From contig JBAXHO010000001.1 of NCBI GenBank assembly GCA_037138855.1, positions 1-64,000 of the forward strand: a DNA stretch of 64,000 nt, written 5' to 3'. Every line of letters begins with the position of its first letter. Position 1 is the stretch's first letter. Shown piece after piece: positions 52,663-62,127 of the stretch. The notes below the pieces were generated by a model that saw only the letters and a program-made list of their open reading frames with translations, had not been told where the DNA came from and ran no database searches. The translations under genes were made by a program, and so were the position numbers. Origin of the DNA: JBAXHO01 sp037138855. Its GTDB lineage: Bacteria > Patescibacteriota > Dojkabacteria > B142 > OLB20.

Positions 52663-53568
52663 TCACCGTCTTCCGATTTTTACTACCTGAAAAATGCCAA
52701 AAATTAAAATTATCATGCCAATGATTTGCGTGAGTGAGTAGGATTCGTGAAAATAAAAAATTCCAATGAGAAATGCTGACGCTGGCCAGGCAAGCTCGGC
52801 AATGGTGCTGATCCGGGCTGGCGTGTGACGCAGTCCGTAATAGTAGATTCCGGTTCCTACAGCTCCAGCCGAAAGCGTGACTATGAGAAGAGAAATAATT
52901 TGAGTTGGAGTGATCGCCATACCTGCGACTTGTCCGCCCTGGAAAAAATAAATAATTAAACTGGTGATTGCTGCAATAACGAAGCGGAGAAAAAGTACTT
53001 CCAGAAAGCCAGCTTCTTTGAGTAGAATTTTGGAAGTAGAAGTGGAGGCACCCCAGATCACACCAGCGAGGAGTGCATAAATTGCTGCAATGATCGTCTG
53101 GGAATTATTTTGCCAGTTGATGCTGAGGTCTTTGAAACTAACGAGAAATGCTCCGATCATCGCGAGAATAGCCCAAGGGAGAAAGCGTTTGGAGATTTTT
53201 TCCTGTAAGAGAAAATAAGCAGCAGTGATTGCCCAGATTGGTTGCAATTGCTGCATCAAGACGACTGCTGAAAAGGGAATAAAATTAACTTTGGCAAGTG
53301 CTGCCGTATAGAGAATAGTTGCTACAGCACCGGAAAGTACTCCAGTGACAACTAAGGCCAGCCATTCAGCTTTGGTAAACTTTTTTAAGCTACGTTTTAC
53401 TGCTGGTACAAGTGGCAGCATGAAAATCAAGCCTAAACTGTGCTCCCAGAAAACAATAAGTGGTGCTGGTAGAACATATAAACTACGACGTACAATCGCA
53501 TCCAGACTCCATAAAATGGCAGCAATAATGATGAAGATGACTGGGTATTTAAATCTGGCTTTTGGCAT
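52663..53568 (-). CDS. EamA/DMT-family transporter
   Basis: 301 aa with 10 predicted TM helices in two EamA repeats: AILWSLDAIVRRSLYVLPAP in repeat 1 and LLAGVIWGASTSTSKILLKEAG in repeat 2, plus the ELAWPASAFLIGIFYFHESY segment. Probable metabolite exporter; substrate unknown. Confidence 0.9.
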   Translation of the reverse strand: MPKARFKYPVIFIIIAAILWSLDAIVRRSLYVLPAPLIVFWEHSLGLIFMLPLVPAVKRSLKKFTKAEWLALVVTGVLSGAVATILYTAALAKVNFIPFSAVVLMQQLQPIWAITAAYFLLQEKISKRFLPWAILAMIGAFLVSFKDLSINWQNNSQTIIAAIYALLAGVIWGASTSTSKILLKEAGFLEVLFLRFVIAAITSLIIYFFQGGQVAGMAITPTQIISLLIVTLSAGAVGTGIYYYGLRHTPARISTIAELAWPASAFLIGIFYFHESYSLTQIIGMIILIFGIFQVVKIGRR

Positions 53569-53683
53569 GAAATGAAATTTTAATTTGGATGCGCTGATTT
53601 TACCATAAGTTTAAAGTGAATTATTTTAAAAGGATGACGGATTGATAAATTTAATTAAAGAAAATATTTATTTGAGGAGAATG

Positions 53684-54253
53684 TTAATTTTTCTCTAAAT
53701 AATACAAAATATGTAAGAATTTTACTCCAAGATTCTGGTCAAAATATTGTTCACTTTGTTTAACAGCGAAATTTTTGCTTTGAAAGAGTTTTCGCCACTC
53801 GCAATCTGAGCGATAAGATTGCCAGTTTGCTCGAAACTGAAGATTAGCTAAGGTATCAGCCAGTACAGTTATAAATTTGTGAAAGGGATTTAAAAATGAA
53901 GTTTCAATGATCAGTAAGTTCTTAGCCACTCTGGCTGCTTCGTGAAATACAATTTCCGGATCTGGTGTATGATGCATGACCATAAGGAGCATCGCGGTTT
54001 CAAATTGTTGATCAGCAAAGGGCAGGTGGCTTCCGTCATAAATTATTGGTTCGCTGAGTCGTGGTCCATGAAAGCTGGCTACATCTACTGGAGTCACAGC
54101 AAAGCCCTGATTTCTTAGTGCGAGAGTAATAGCTCCAGGTCCAGAGCCAATATCGAGAATTTTACCAGATTGGGGAAGATAAGGGAGAATTCTTTTTACA
54201 AATAATGCCGTTCGTTTATCATTAAACTTCTGAAGTAATTTTGTTGGGATCAT
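53684..54253 (-). CDS. Class I SAM-dependent methyltransferase
   Basis: 189 aa. KILDIGSGPGAITLAL (motif I), VTPVDVASF, ADQQFETAMLLMVMHHTPDPEIVFHEAARV (methyltransferase 11 core). Substrate unknown. It is 24 bp downstream of the large surface protein and may be cotranscribed with it. Confidence 0.85.
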   Translation of the reverse strand: MIPTKLLQKFNDKRTALFVKRILPYLPQSGKILDIGSGPGAITLALRNQGFAVTPVDVASFHGPRLSEPIIYDGSHLPFADQQFETAMLLMVMHHTPDPEIVFHEAARVAKNLLIIETSFLNPFHKFITVLADTLANLQFRANWQSYRSDCEWRKLFQSKNFAVKQSEQYFDQNLGVKFLHILYYLEKN

Positions 54254-54277
54254 CGGTCGTCTTAATATCGTATTGTA

Positions 54278-56644
54278 TTAGTTTTCATTTCCCTCAGTAA
54301 ACTGTGTTTCTCTGATATTCTGAATATTGGAATAGCTGAGTAAGTCCCCGAAGAGATACATGTATTTCGTACCATCATAATAAAATGCTTCTGCTGGAGC
54401 TAGGGCATTTTTTTCTCCGGTTAGATTACGTCCAAATCCTGAGATAATTGGTGCTGGATTAGTGAGGGTAGTTATGTTGGCATTGACGATTAAGCCACCT
54501 TTTAAGAATAAGCCATCATTTTGTGTATCGTTAGGAATATTAATATTAGCTGTAATTATAAAAGCCTGAACCTGGTCATAGTTTGCATTAGAAGTACCGT
54601 TTGTTTTATTTGTGCCTTCGTTAATTGTCGTGGTGTCGCTTACTACAAACAAACAGGCACTAGAAGAGTTGTCAGTAAAATCCGGGTTGATGATAAGTTG
54701 ATTAACAAGAAAAATTGTTTTAGAGTTGCAACTTGAATTGGATTCAAGCGTAAGCTCTGGAATTGATACGACAAAGGGATTAGCATTATTGTAACCACTA
54801 CAAATTGAACTTAGTAAGTCAGCCGAATTGACATTTAAGGTCTGATTATCCAGAGTAGAACAAAAAGTATTTTGAGAGGTGGCTTTGGCTTTGACTGTAG
54901 TATTAAAATATTCAATCCAGGAATTGGTATTACTATTGCGGGTTTTGTAGTTCAAATCTGTATAAGACTGATTGGTATAACTATTGACAGACATGGGTAA
55001 ACTTTTGGAAGTGATAGTAGACAATCCTGTATAAGTAGATAAGAAAGCTGGTTGATCAGCAAGTGAAGGAATATTTGTATTTGTTGTGATTTTACTTGGC
55101 GCCTTCACTCCTAGTAAAAAGTCAAAACTATTACTAAATGCCTCACCATTCATGGTCATCAGCCAAGGGTCGCTCATTTGATTGAGAGAAACTGAGGTAG
55201 CATGAATATTACAGGCCTGGTCTTTGACACTCCAGTCGATCCGGAGTGAGCTATAGCTACTCCCTTCAGAAATCGAATAATTTTTTGAAGTGGTACTGGT
55301 GATCTGGGAAAAGAAGTCTGATTTAGGTGTGGTCTGATTATCTAAAGTGAAGGTATGAGATTGACCATCGCTGGAGATGGTGGAATTAGCTGTAACTCCA
55401 TTAGCGGTTCCGGTAGTAGTTCCGGAAATAATGCTATTTACTTCATCCGAAATTGTGAAATTCACTGTGAAACCTGAAGTTGAGGCATTAGTAATCCCGA
55501 GATTAATTGCTGGATCTGTGAGATCTACTCGCCAGAGAGTGGGATTACTTTGATCCCAGGAATATGCCCCCTTTTTATCTGCAGCAACTGTATATACTGT
55601 GAGTGGATCTTGATCAAAGATATTAGTTCCATTATCGAGGAATCCTACTTTCCAGGTTAATTTCACTTGGGTTCCGGAGACATCCTGGTTGGCCATGAGC
55701 ATTACCCAAGATGTAAAGTTACTATTACCTTCCACTACGTTTCCATTTGTTGGGTCAATCGTGCAGATTGATTGGGCACCATTATTTTTATCGGTGCAGA
55801 TAGCTCTATTTGGAATGATATCTGCAAGACTAGAAGTAAAAGTTTCTGGAGCGGTATAATATAAATATTGGTAACTGCCCGGTCCGTTTTTTTTGACACG
55901 GATATAGGCACCACCTTCTGCTCTGGTATTCCAGCCCAGTGCAGGCTCTGGTGATATCCAGAAGCCCATGCGGTCTAAGTCAGTATTGCCATCAGCATCA
56001 TTATGATATGTGATGACAGTGAGTGGATTATTGGCAGGATTGGTTTGACTTGTACTCAGTATATTAGCGTTACTTCCGCTATTCGTTGCCAGTTTACCTG
56101 ACCAGTTAGGAAAACCGGAACTACAAGTCGAAGTATTGGTTATTTCTGAAGTAGAATCGGGTACATTATCGATAGGCACCGGAGTATAAGTAGGTCCAGG
56201 AGGACTGGTCGGCCCTGGAATAGTAGGCGTAGGGCTAGGACTAGGCCACATGCAATAGCCATAATTCATCACTGGATTACATACGCGTTTTGTAGGTAAC
56301 GAACAACATCGTGCAGTAAAAATTGCATTTACTTCAGGAACATTTCCGGCAATGAACATTTGGCAATAGGGGGATGGATCATGCTGAAAAGTATCCCCAC
56401 AATATCCTAGAGAGTCTAGGGGGCAACTAACATGATTCCAACTATGTGTGACTGAACAGTATGAATAATTCCATGGATCACAGTAGCCACCACCGAACCA
56501 ATCATCATGATTAGTTCGATAACCTGCCAAAGGGTCCCAACCATGTACTATTTGGGTTTGCATAGTGAATAAGCCCATTAGTATTATAAATGCAAAAATA
56601 AAAAGTTTTGTTTTTAATTTGTTTTTTACCAACAATTGTTGCAT
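54278..56644 (-). CDS. Large Cys-rich secreted surface protein
   Basis: 788 aa. N-terminal TM or signal (about 11-31), then a Cys-dense region (50-135, over ten Cys), a Pro-rich PTPTIPGPTSPPGPT linker (about 138-160), and a long Ser/Thr/Asn-rich beta region with Ig-like stretches (AINLGITNASTSGFTVNFTISDEV). The C-terminus (EAFYYDGTKYMYLFGDLLSYSNI) resembles that of large CPR surface proteins, but I cannot name a family. The DsbA-like gene ends 6 bp upstream, so disulfide formation in this protein is a likely target. Confidence 0.75.
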   Translation of the reverse strand: MQQLLVKNKLKTKLFIFAFIILMGLFTMQTQIVHGWDPLAGYRTNHDDWFGGGYCDPWNYSYCSVTHSWNHVSCPLDSLGYCGDTFQHDPSPYCQMFIAGNVPEVNAIFTARCCSLPTKRVCNPVMNYGYCMWPSPSPTPTIPGPTSPPGPTYTPVPIDNVPDSTSEITNTSTCSSGFPNWSGKLATNSGSNANILSTSQTNPANNPLTVITYHNDADGNTDLDRMGFWISPEPALGWNTRAEGGAYIRVKKNGPGSYQYLYYTAPETFTSSLADIIPNRAICTDKNNGAQSICTIDPTNGNVVEGNSNFTSWVMLMANQDVSGTQVKLTWKVGFLDNGTNIFDQDPLTVYTVAADKKGAYSWDQSNPTLWRVDLTDPAINLGITNASTSGFTVNFTISDEVNSIISGTTTGTANGVTANSTISSDGQSHTFTLDNQTTPKSDFFSQITSTTSKNYSISEGSSYSSLRIDWSVKDQACNIHATSVSLNQMSDPWLMTMNGEAFSNSFDFLLGVKAPSKITTNTNIPSLADQPAFLSTYTGLSTITSKSLPMSVNSYTNQSYTDLNYKTRNSNTNSWIEYFNTTVKAKATSQNTFCSTLDNQTLNVNSADLLSSICSGYNNANPFVVSIPELTLESNSSCNSKTIFLVNQLIINPDFTDNSSSACLFVVSDTTTINEGTNKTNGTSNANYDQVQAFIITANINIPNDTQNDGLFLKGGLIVNANITTLTNPAPIISGFGRNLTGEKNALAPAEAFYYDGTKYMYLFGDLLSYSNIQNIRETQFTEGNEN

Positions 56645-56650
56645 GTATTC

Positions 56651-57589
56651 TTATTCTAAAATCGAAAAATAATAGTTTTGAAAATTAAATAGCTGGTTCT
56701 GTTCGTCAGCACAGCGTAATTTTTTATCCAATTGAACCATTTCAGTTTTATTATATTCATTAAAAATACTAAAAGTGACTAAAGTGACTTGATTATTATC
56801 GAGATATGTAGTTTGAAGCATGGCCACGATATTTTGAAAAAGTAATTTGCAATAAGAACAAGAAAAATCTATAAAAACTATAATATAATTAGTATTACTA
56901 TTACCTTGAGTAATACCACCGGTAATAGTAATTGGTTTTATTGGATAACCTTGTTGAAATTTCGCCTCGATTTCAGCCATTTGAGTTGTCAATTGTTGTT
57001 GCTGAGTTGCTTCATTAGAGAATTCACTTTGGCGGGAAATGATATCTTTATTAATTTCATTCTCAATTCCTTTCAGCTGAGAGGCAATCCAAAGGTCGTG
57101 GGTTTTGGTGATGTTGTTTTGGGTGAGATAATTCAGGATTGTTTTCAATTCTTTTGCTTGTGTCGACTCAGGTACTTCAAAGCCTTCTAGTTTGTCGCCA
57201 TTTTTTTTGGCGATAAAGACAGAAGGAGAAAATCCGACCTTATTGTCCTGGTAGCTTTTTTCGGCAGCGGCGATTTGGCTGGTAAAATCCTGCGTTTGTA
57301 GACATTTATCAAATTGAGTTTTATCGATTTGTGATTTATCCAGATAGAGATTGGTACATTGATCAGACAATGGGTTACTTGGCTGACAGCCATAATTATC
57401 TAATACCACTTGTTCAATAACGGGAATAGCAATTGTTGGAGCTGGCGTAACATTAATTAAGCTAGTAGAGTTATTATTCTCGGAATCCGGGTTAGTTTTG
57501 AATCTCATTACAATTATCACGAAAATAAGTCCAGCGAAAATCCCAATCAGGAAAGAAGCAAGTAATATAATTGGAAGTTTTTGCTTCAT
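56651..57589 (-). CDS. Membrane-anchored DsbA-like thioredoxin-fold protein, apparently permuted
   Basis: 312 aa from ATG 57589. TM at about 6-27. Residues about 85-145 (QFDKCLQTQDFTSQIAAAEKSYQ... GFSPSVFI) match the C-terminal half of a DsbA/Thioredoxin_4 domain including the cis-Pro loop. A helical linker follows. Then IIVFIDFSCSYCKLL (CxxC CSYC), ...VTLVTFSIFNEY..., RCADEQNQLFNFQNYYF match the N-terminal half, after which the protein ends. So the two halves are in reverse order. It should oxidise or isomerise disulfides outside the cell, and its neighbour is a very Cys-rich surface protein. Confidence 0.75.
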   Translation of the reverse strand: MKQKLPIILLASFLIGIFAGLIFVIIVMRFKTNPDSENNNSTSLINVTPAPTIAIPVIEQVVLDNYGCQPSNPLSDQCTNLYLDKSQIDKTQFDKCLQTQDFTSQIAAAEKSYQDNKVGFSPSVFIAKKNGDKLEGFEVPESTQAKELKTILNYLTQNNITKTHDLWIASQLKGIENEINKDIISRQSEFSNEATQQQQLTTQMAEIEAKFQQGYPIKPITITGGITQGNSNTNYIIVFIDFSCSYCKLLFQNIVAMLQTTYLDNNQVTLVTFSIFNEYNKTEMVQLDKKLRCADEQNQLFNFQNYYFSILE

Positions 57590-57754
57590 AATTAAAGTAA
57601 GAAAAATCAACAAGAAGTGAATATATTTATATATTACATAAATTCTAAAAGTTTGTCGAAGAAAATTAAATTAAGATCGGTGTTCTACATTCGGTAATCG
57701 GTGATCGGTGAACGGAAGATAGAATAGCACAATAGATTAGGAGTTTAGCACTCA

Positions 57755-58366
57755 TTAATTTCGATTTTGCTTTTGGATAAAGTGTGACAGTAGTAGGCCA
57801 CAAATCAAGCCAGTACCGTGGGCTACTAGGTATGGATAATTATGTGTTACTAACATGGAAATAAGAAAACTAATGATAATACCAATTCCCAATACGCGTT
57901 GCCGATAGGTTCTTAATATCTGGGGAATCAATAAATAAATACCCATTAAGCCAAATCCTACATTGGAAAGTCCAATATCCTGATAATTTCTCAATTGAAA
58001 AAGTTGATATAAAACTAAATATTCTACTAAGATTGTAATGATATTGTAGATCATGATTGTAAAGAGCAGCTTTTTGCTGCCCAAACAATATTCATACCAG
58101 AAAAAGAAGGGCACCATGAGTAAAATCCCTGGTAACATTGCTGGGTCTCTCACAGCTAGAAGCATTGTAAAATGCCGATAAAGTAGACTGAGATCAATTT
58201 GATTAAAAATTATTCCAAATTTGGTGATAACTGTTTCACTATGATTAAAGTTATATAAAGTACCAGAATAGGCATTGATAATCATAATACCAAGGAAAAT
58301 ACAGCAGGAAAGAGGCATTTTGAAAATCAGCTGTTTAAAATAACTAATTTGTTTTGTAATGTTCAT
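57755..58366 (-). CDS. Rhomboid-like membrane protein
   Basis: About 203 aa from ATG 58366, with six hydrophobic segments. GLSNVGFGLMG in TM4 resembles the rhomboid GxSG...FG..G serine motif and VAHGTGLICGLLL in the last TM resembles the His motif (AHxxG...G), so both catalytic residues may be present. The usual WR loop motif is not evident. A diverged intramembrane protease or an inactive relative. Confidence 0.6.
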   Translation of the reverse strand: MNITKQISYFKQLIFKMPLSCCIFLGIMIINAYSGTLYNFNHSETVITKFGIIFNQIDLSLLYRHFTMLLAVRDPAMLPGILLMVPFFFWYEYCLGSKKLLFTIMIYNIITILVEYLVLYQLFQLRNYQDIGLSNVGFGLMGIYLLIPQILRTYRQRVLGIGIIISFLISMLVTHNYPYLVAHGTGLICGLLLSHFIQKQNRN

Positions 58367-58728
58367 GATAGAAATAATTTTAGCATTAAAGAGCAAGTAA
58401 TAAATAGTAGTCTTACAACTCTGAGTTGAAAATAAATCTTTTAAATTTAAGAAGATCGCCAGCAGAGATCCAAATTAAATAATATCCTATAATTGTTAAA
58501 GCAAAATGATATCAAAAAATATTAATTATGTAAAAATGCTTTAACGATTTTGAACTTACTGCCTCATATATTCAGCTGATATTGTAAATCTGGATTTTAT
58601 AACAATAATTCGTATCTTTATTCATTTTAATTTGATAAATATTTGTGACTTGTAATATCCTTTTTCTTACTAACTATTTTTATCCTATAATTATCCTTTT
58701 TTTCTTTAATTTGTGATATAATAGGCAG
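58367..58728. other. Divergent intergenic region
   Basis: About 360 bp, AT-rich, no gene or clear hairpin. Its right edge holds the extended -10 for the next gene. Confidence 0.5.
58714..58722 (+). promoter_or_regulatory. Extended -10 of a probably leaderless GNAT gene
   Basis: TGATATAAT ends 6 nt before the ATG at 58729. With normal -10 to +1 spacing transcription would begin at the A of the start codon. Confidence 0.65.
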
Positions 58729-59232
58729 ATGAGTACAATTTTACCAGTTACAATTTATCGTCAAAGTATTGCTGCTGATCGTGAGCAGATTAACTATTTA
58801 ATGGAGAAATTATTAGTTCATCTTGCTAAGATTAGCCCGACACGAAAAGATAAGCCAGAGGATGGCTTTACTGATATTTATCATGATAGAGTGATCAAAT
58901 TGGTGCAGCAAAAAAAAGCGAATATTCTGGTAGCTGAACAAGAAGGAGTAGTTGTCGGCTTTGGTTTCGGTGTGATCAAAGAGCACAATATTGAAGCACT
59001 TCAGGAATTCAAAGATCTTAAATCAGGCTTAATTACTGATCTTTATGTAGACTGTAATTACCGTGGTCAGGGGATTGGCCGGGAATTAGTGAAGCAATTT
59101 ATGGCATATTTTAAAGCAAATGGCTGTCATCAGGCAGAGATTTATGTCTTACATGCTAATGATCAGGCGCATGAACTATATAAACGTCTTGGCTTCAAGG
59201 ATGAGCTTTCGGAAATGTGTATTCCTCTCTAA
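58729..59232 (+). CDS. GNAT-family N-acetyltransferase
   Basis: 167 aa. DLYVDCNYRGQGIGRELVKQFM is motif A for acetyl-CoA; NILVAEQEGVVVGFGFG precedes it and ELYKRLGFKDE is motif B. Substrate unknown. Probably translated from a leaderless mRNA (see promoter). Confidence 0.9.
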   Translation: MSTILPVTIYRQSIAADREQINYLMEKLLVHLAKISPTRKDKPEDGFTDIYHDRVIKLVQQKKANILVAEQEGVVVGFGFGVIKEHNIEALQEFKDLKSGLITDLYVDCNYRGQGIGRELVKQFMAYFKANGCHQAEIYVLHANDQAHELYKRLGFKDELSEMCIPL

Positions 59233-59253
59233 CAAATTTTTCAATCTGTTCTT

Positions 59254-60312
59254 TTATGGTAATGCCACGGTTCCGCTTGGCCCAATTGCTTTATACTCAT
59301 GAGGACACATCCCTTGATCTGGTGTACAGGTAATGGCTACTGATTGTAGTTCGCGGTAAGTAATTGTGTTTTGCTTGGCATTAAATTGAAAATCACCAGC
59401 TTCGGGTAGGCTGATATCCTGGTTGGTAAAGGTATTGAGGAGAATAGTTTTCCCTGGTCCGATTTCATCACAGCCATAGCAGCTAGTTAGTCTGATATCA
59501 AGGTAATTGCCTGCGTAGAGTGTGTCGACAAAGAGACCGCCTTTGTATTTGCCAAGCGGAATTTGTTTATTATTAATACCGGTAACTGCAGTCGTGCCAT
59601 CGAGTGGTCGGGAATAAAGTGGGGCACTAGCATCAGTCGCTAGGTTAAATTCAAATATTGTCGTTGTATCCGGATAATCATAAGTACCTGCTTTGCCAAG
59701 TGCCAGACCGAAATAGGCACGTTGGCTAGTTGCATCATAATAAAAGCCGGTGAAATAGATTTCCTGTTTGGTAGCAGCTTGATAAAGCACATGTTTTTCA
59801 CTCAATAAATTGAAATCAGCAGTGTAATTAGCATCATCCGGAATCGTTTGATTGGGTTCATGCATATAGGCAACTTCCTCAATGAAATTTCTGGAAGCAT
59901 CACTATTTTTAAAAAATAATACATATTGTCCCTGATATTTACCGAAATATACTGTTTGTTGGTGTAAGCTGGAGATAGGAGCTTGGTCGACTTTGCTCCA
60001 GTTTAATAATTTATCAGAAAATTGTGCAGTAGGTAGAGTGGTTGGAGTAATATTACTGTTGTTGATTGTAGGTGTCACAATCTCTGTGGGTGTGATAGTG
60101 CCAAAATTAAAAAGATAATCAGGGCCAAGGTTATTTAAAGGATCATGGTTTTTCTGATAATTCTTGAGAATTAATCCAATGCCAATTACTCCGCTACAGC
60201 AACAAAAAAGGATAATAACGATTGTGAGAATGATCAGGAGACTTTTTTTTGTGACTGATTTGCTTTTTAGCGCAGGTGAGGCTGGGACATTAGAATTTGG
60301 GGTAGGATTCAT
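59254..60312 (-). CDS. Membrane-anchored protein, paralogue of the gene at the right edge
   Basis: 352 aa. TM at about 24-48 with a CCC cluster (37-39), a Thr-rich linker (75-100), then a beta-rich outer domain with VYFGKYQGQYVLFF and a CYGC motif (about residue 280). The gene at 63065 shares LYLGKYQEKQVLFY and CWYCG in the same order, so the two are related. The domain may be a small beta-propeller. Function unknown. Confidence 0.72.
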   Translation of the reverse strand: MNPTPNSNVPASPALKSKSVTKKSLLIILTIVIILFCCCSGVIGIGLILKNYQKNHDPLNNLGPDYLFNFGTITPTEIVTPTINNSNITPTTLPTAQFSDKLLNWSKVDQAPISSLHQQTVYFGKYQGQYVLFFKNSDASRNFIEEVAYMHEPNQTIPDDANYTADFNLLSEKHVLYQAATKQEIYFTGFYYDATSQRAYFGLALGKAGTYDYPDTTTIFEFNLATDASAPLYSRPLDGTTAVTGINNKQIPLGKYKGGLFVDTLYAGNYLDIRLTSCYGCDEIGPGKTILLNTFTNQDISLPEAGDFQFNAKQNTITYRELQSVAITCTPDQGMCPHEYKAIGPSGTVALP

Positions 60313-60509
60313 AATATTTTTTGTAATAGCTGATAAATAAATAGTACAAGTTTTCTTAGCAACTGTAAATTAAAAATCTCTTTGAATTGTCTAGAGAATT
60401 CTTTTGTTTTGGATTTTAATTTTGAAGCTGACAAATTTGTATCACAATACATTGTTGTTTCTGTCTGACCAGTTTATAATAATTTTTTATCTAAATTATT
60501 ATAAATGTG

Positions 60510-61502
60510 ATGCTAAAAAGATTTAATGCTTATTTGACATGGCTCGATGAGAATGAAGACCATCGCTCCGTTCGCCTTATCAATCAAATTTTTCCGGTAA
60601 TAACCTGTTTGATTCTCTTTATTGTATTCATGTTTTTTTCGATTATCTTCATTAAGTTTTTAATGAATCCTTTTGCCTCTGATCCGATTGAACTGAAATT
60701 GCATTTTTCCAGCATGGCGGTAGGATTTTTTCTATATTTTGTCACTGCAGTTGATTATGCTTTGATTGTAGGACGGATGCAGGCTGCCAATCCCGGAATC
60801 AAAGCGCGTTTCGCAATGAATGTTTTTACCTGTATTGGTTGTTTTATAGGAGTTACAGTAGTTTTGTTTCTCTGGGGTTTTGCCAAAGAAGTTTCCTGGT
60901 TAATTTTGCCACTCCTAATCTTTGCTGGGAGTGTAATGATAAAATTGGCATATGAAGGAAGAGGATATTTTGAAAAATCAAAAAGTGTTCCGTTTTTTAT
61001 TAGAATTCCACTTGCCCGCTTATTAAAAATATTTTTTTACTTCAGTAAACCCTTGACTTTCTGGATTCCAGAATTAGGCAGTCCTAATGTCCAGAAAATG
61101 CGGATCCGTAACTTGGCAAAATGGGCATTTTTATTACCATTTATTATTGGTCTTGATGATTTTGTCGGTTATATGGGGGCGATGACGATTTATAATGTTT
61201 TTTCTTTACTATTTGGGATTTATTTAGCCGATATTGTGATTGATCTCTTGATTTTTATTTCTCCAAAGTTTACTAAGAAGGTAGTGCAGAGTGCATTACT
61301 ATCATTATTAGCTGCTTTTGCGTTTCTTTATTTAGCTTATAAATCATATTCTGAGTCATATCATCTTTTACATGAGAAATTTAATCTTGAGACAACTACA
61401 ATTATCCTAGGTGCACTTGGTTTTTTTACAATCGTGACAATTGTGGATTTGTTGACATTAATAGTAAGAAGAAAAGCAGGGCATAGTAAAAAATCTGAAT
61501 AA
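60510..61502 (+). CDS. Polytopic membrane protein
   Basis: About 330 aa with about eight TM helices; conserved-looking motifs VDYALIVGRMQA (TM2-3), GLDDFVGYMG and LADIVIDLLIF. The acidic residues within TM segments suggest a transporter or ion-handling protein. Family not recognised. A GTG one codon earlier is also in frame; ATG at 60510 preferred. Confidence 0.7.
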   Translation: MLKRFNAYLTWLDENEDHRSVRLINQIFPVITCLILFIVFMFFSIIFIKFLMNPFASDPIELKLHFSSMAVGFFLYFVTAVDYALIVGRMQAANPGIKARFAMNVFTCIGCFIGVTVVLFLWGFAKEVSWLILPLLIFAGSVMIKLAYEGRGYFEKSKSVPFFIRIPLARLLKIFFYFSKPLTFWIPELGSPNVQKMRIRNLAKWAFLLPFIIGLDDFVGYMGAMTIYNVFSLLFGIYLADIVIDLLIFISPKFTKKVVQSALLSLLAAFAFLYLAYKSYSESYHLLHEKFNLETTTIILGALGFFTIVTIVDLLTLIVRRKAGHSKKSE

Positions 61503-61557
61503 TCGGTCACGTTTGTTTTAGATCATTCGTTATCGCAGGTCAATATTTTTTTGAGTA

Positions 61558-61990
61558 ATGTTTAAGCTTACCCGGAAGCAACAAAAACTGATAATAGCAG
61601 CTGTCACGGCAGTTGCAATCTGTATTTCTTGGATAATATCCGTGGTATTTGGCGTCACTATTCTGGTTCAGGCGCCTGAAAGCAAAGTGGCAATAATTCC
61701 AGAAGTTACTCAGCAGCTTAGAACGAATCTTGTTGCAACAAAAAGTTTATCTTGCGTATGACACAGTGCAGCCCCAGCGGGATCGTTATCAGCGTTTATT
61801 GTTATATGTTTATTTACCGAAAAGTGACGGGACCACATTATTTATCAATCAATATTTGGTTGCTGAAGGATTTGCCAGGATTTATGACAAAGTAAAATCC
61901 CGTGAATTAAAAAATTTTCAACAGCTGGAAATGCAGGCGAAAAAGGAGCAAAAAGGTTTATGGCGGGCATGCATACTGAGTAATGAGTAG
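61558..61990 (+). pseudogene. Decayed membrane-anchored thermonuclease
   Basis: The first frame gives a TM (about 10-37) running straight into APESKVAIIPEVTQQLRTN and stops by 61761. An overlapping frame from 61730 continues LQQKVYLAYD...DRYQRLLLYVYL...EGFARIY...KKEQKGLWRAC, the second half of an SNase domain. One base near 61729 separates them. The DGDT strand and the active-site Arg before IDxPE are missing. Compare the intact paralogue at 46368-47015. Confidence 0.75.
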
Positions 61991-62127
61991 GGAGTATTGA
62001 GTAATTAGTAATTAGGAGTGATGAGTGAGTTGTAGTGGGAGGGGGGATTTTTGAGAAATTAAGAAACATGATATAAATTTTTTGATATAGATGTTATCAT
62101 TAATACATTATCTTTTATTTTTTCCTG

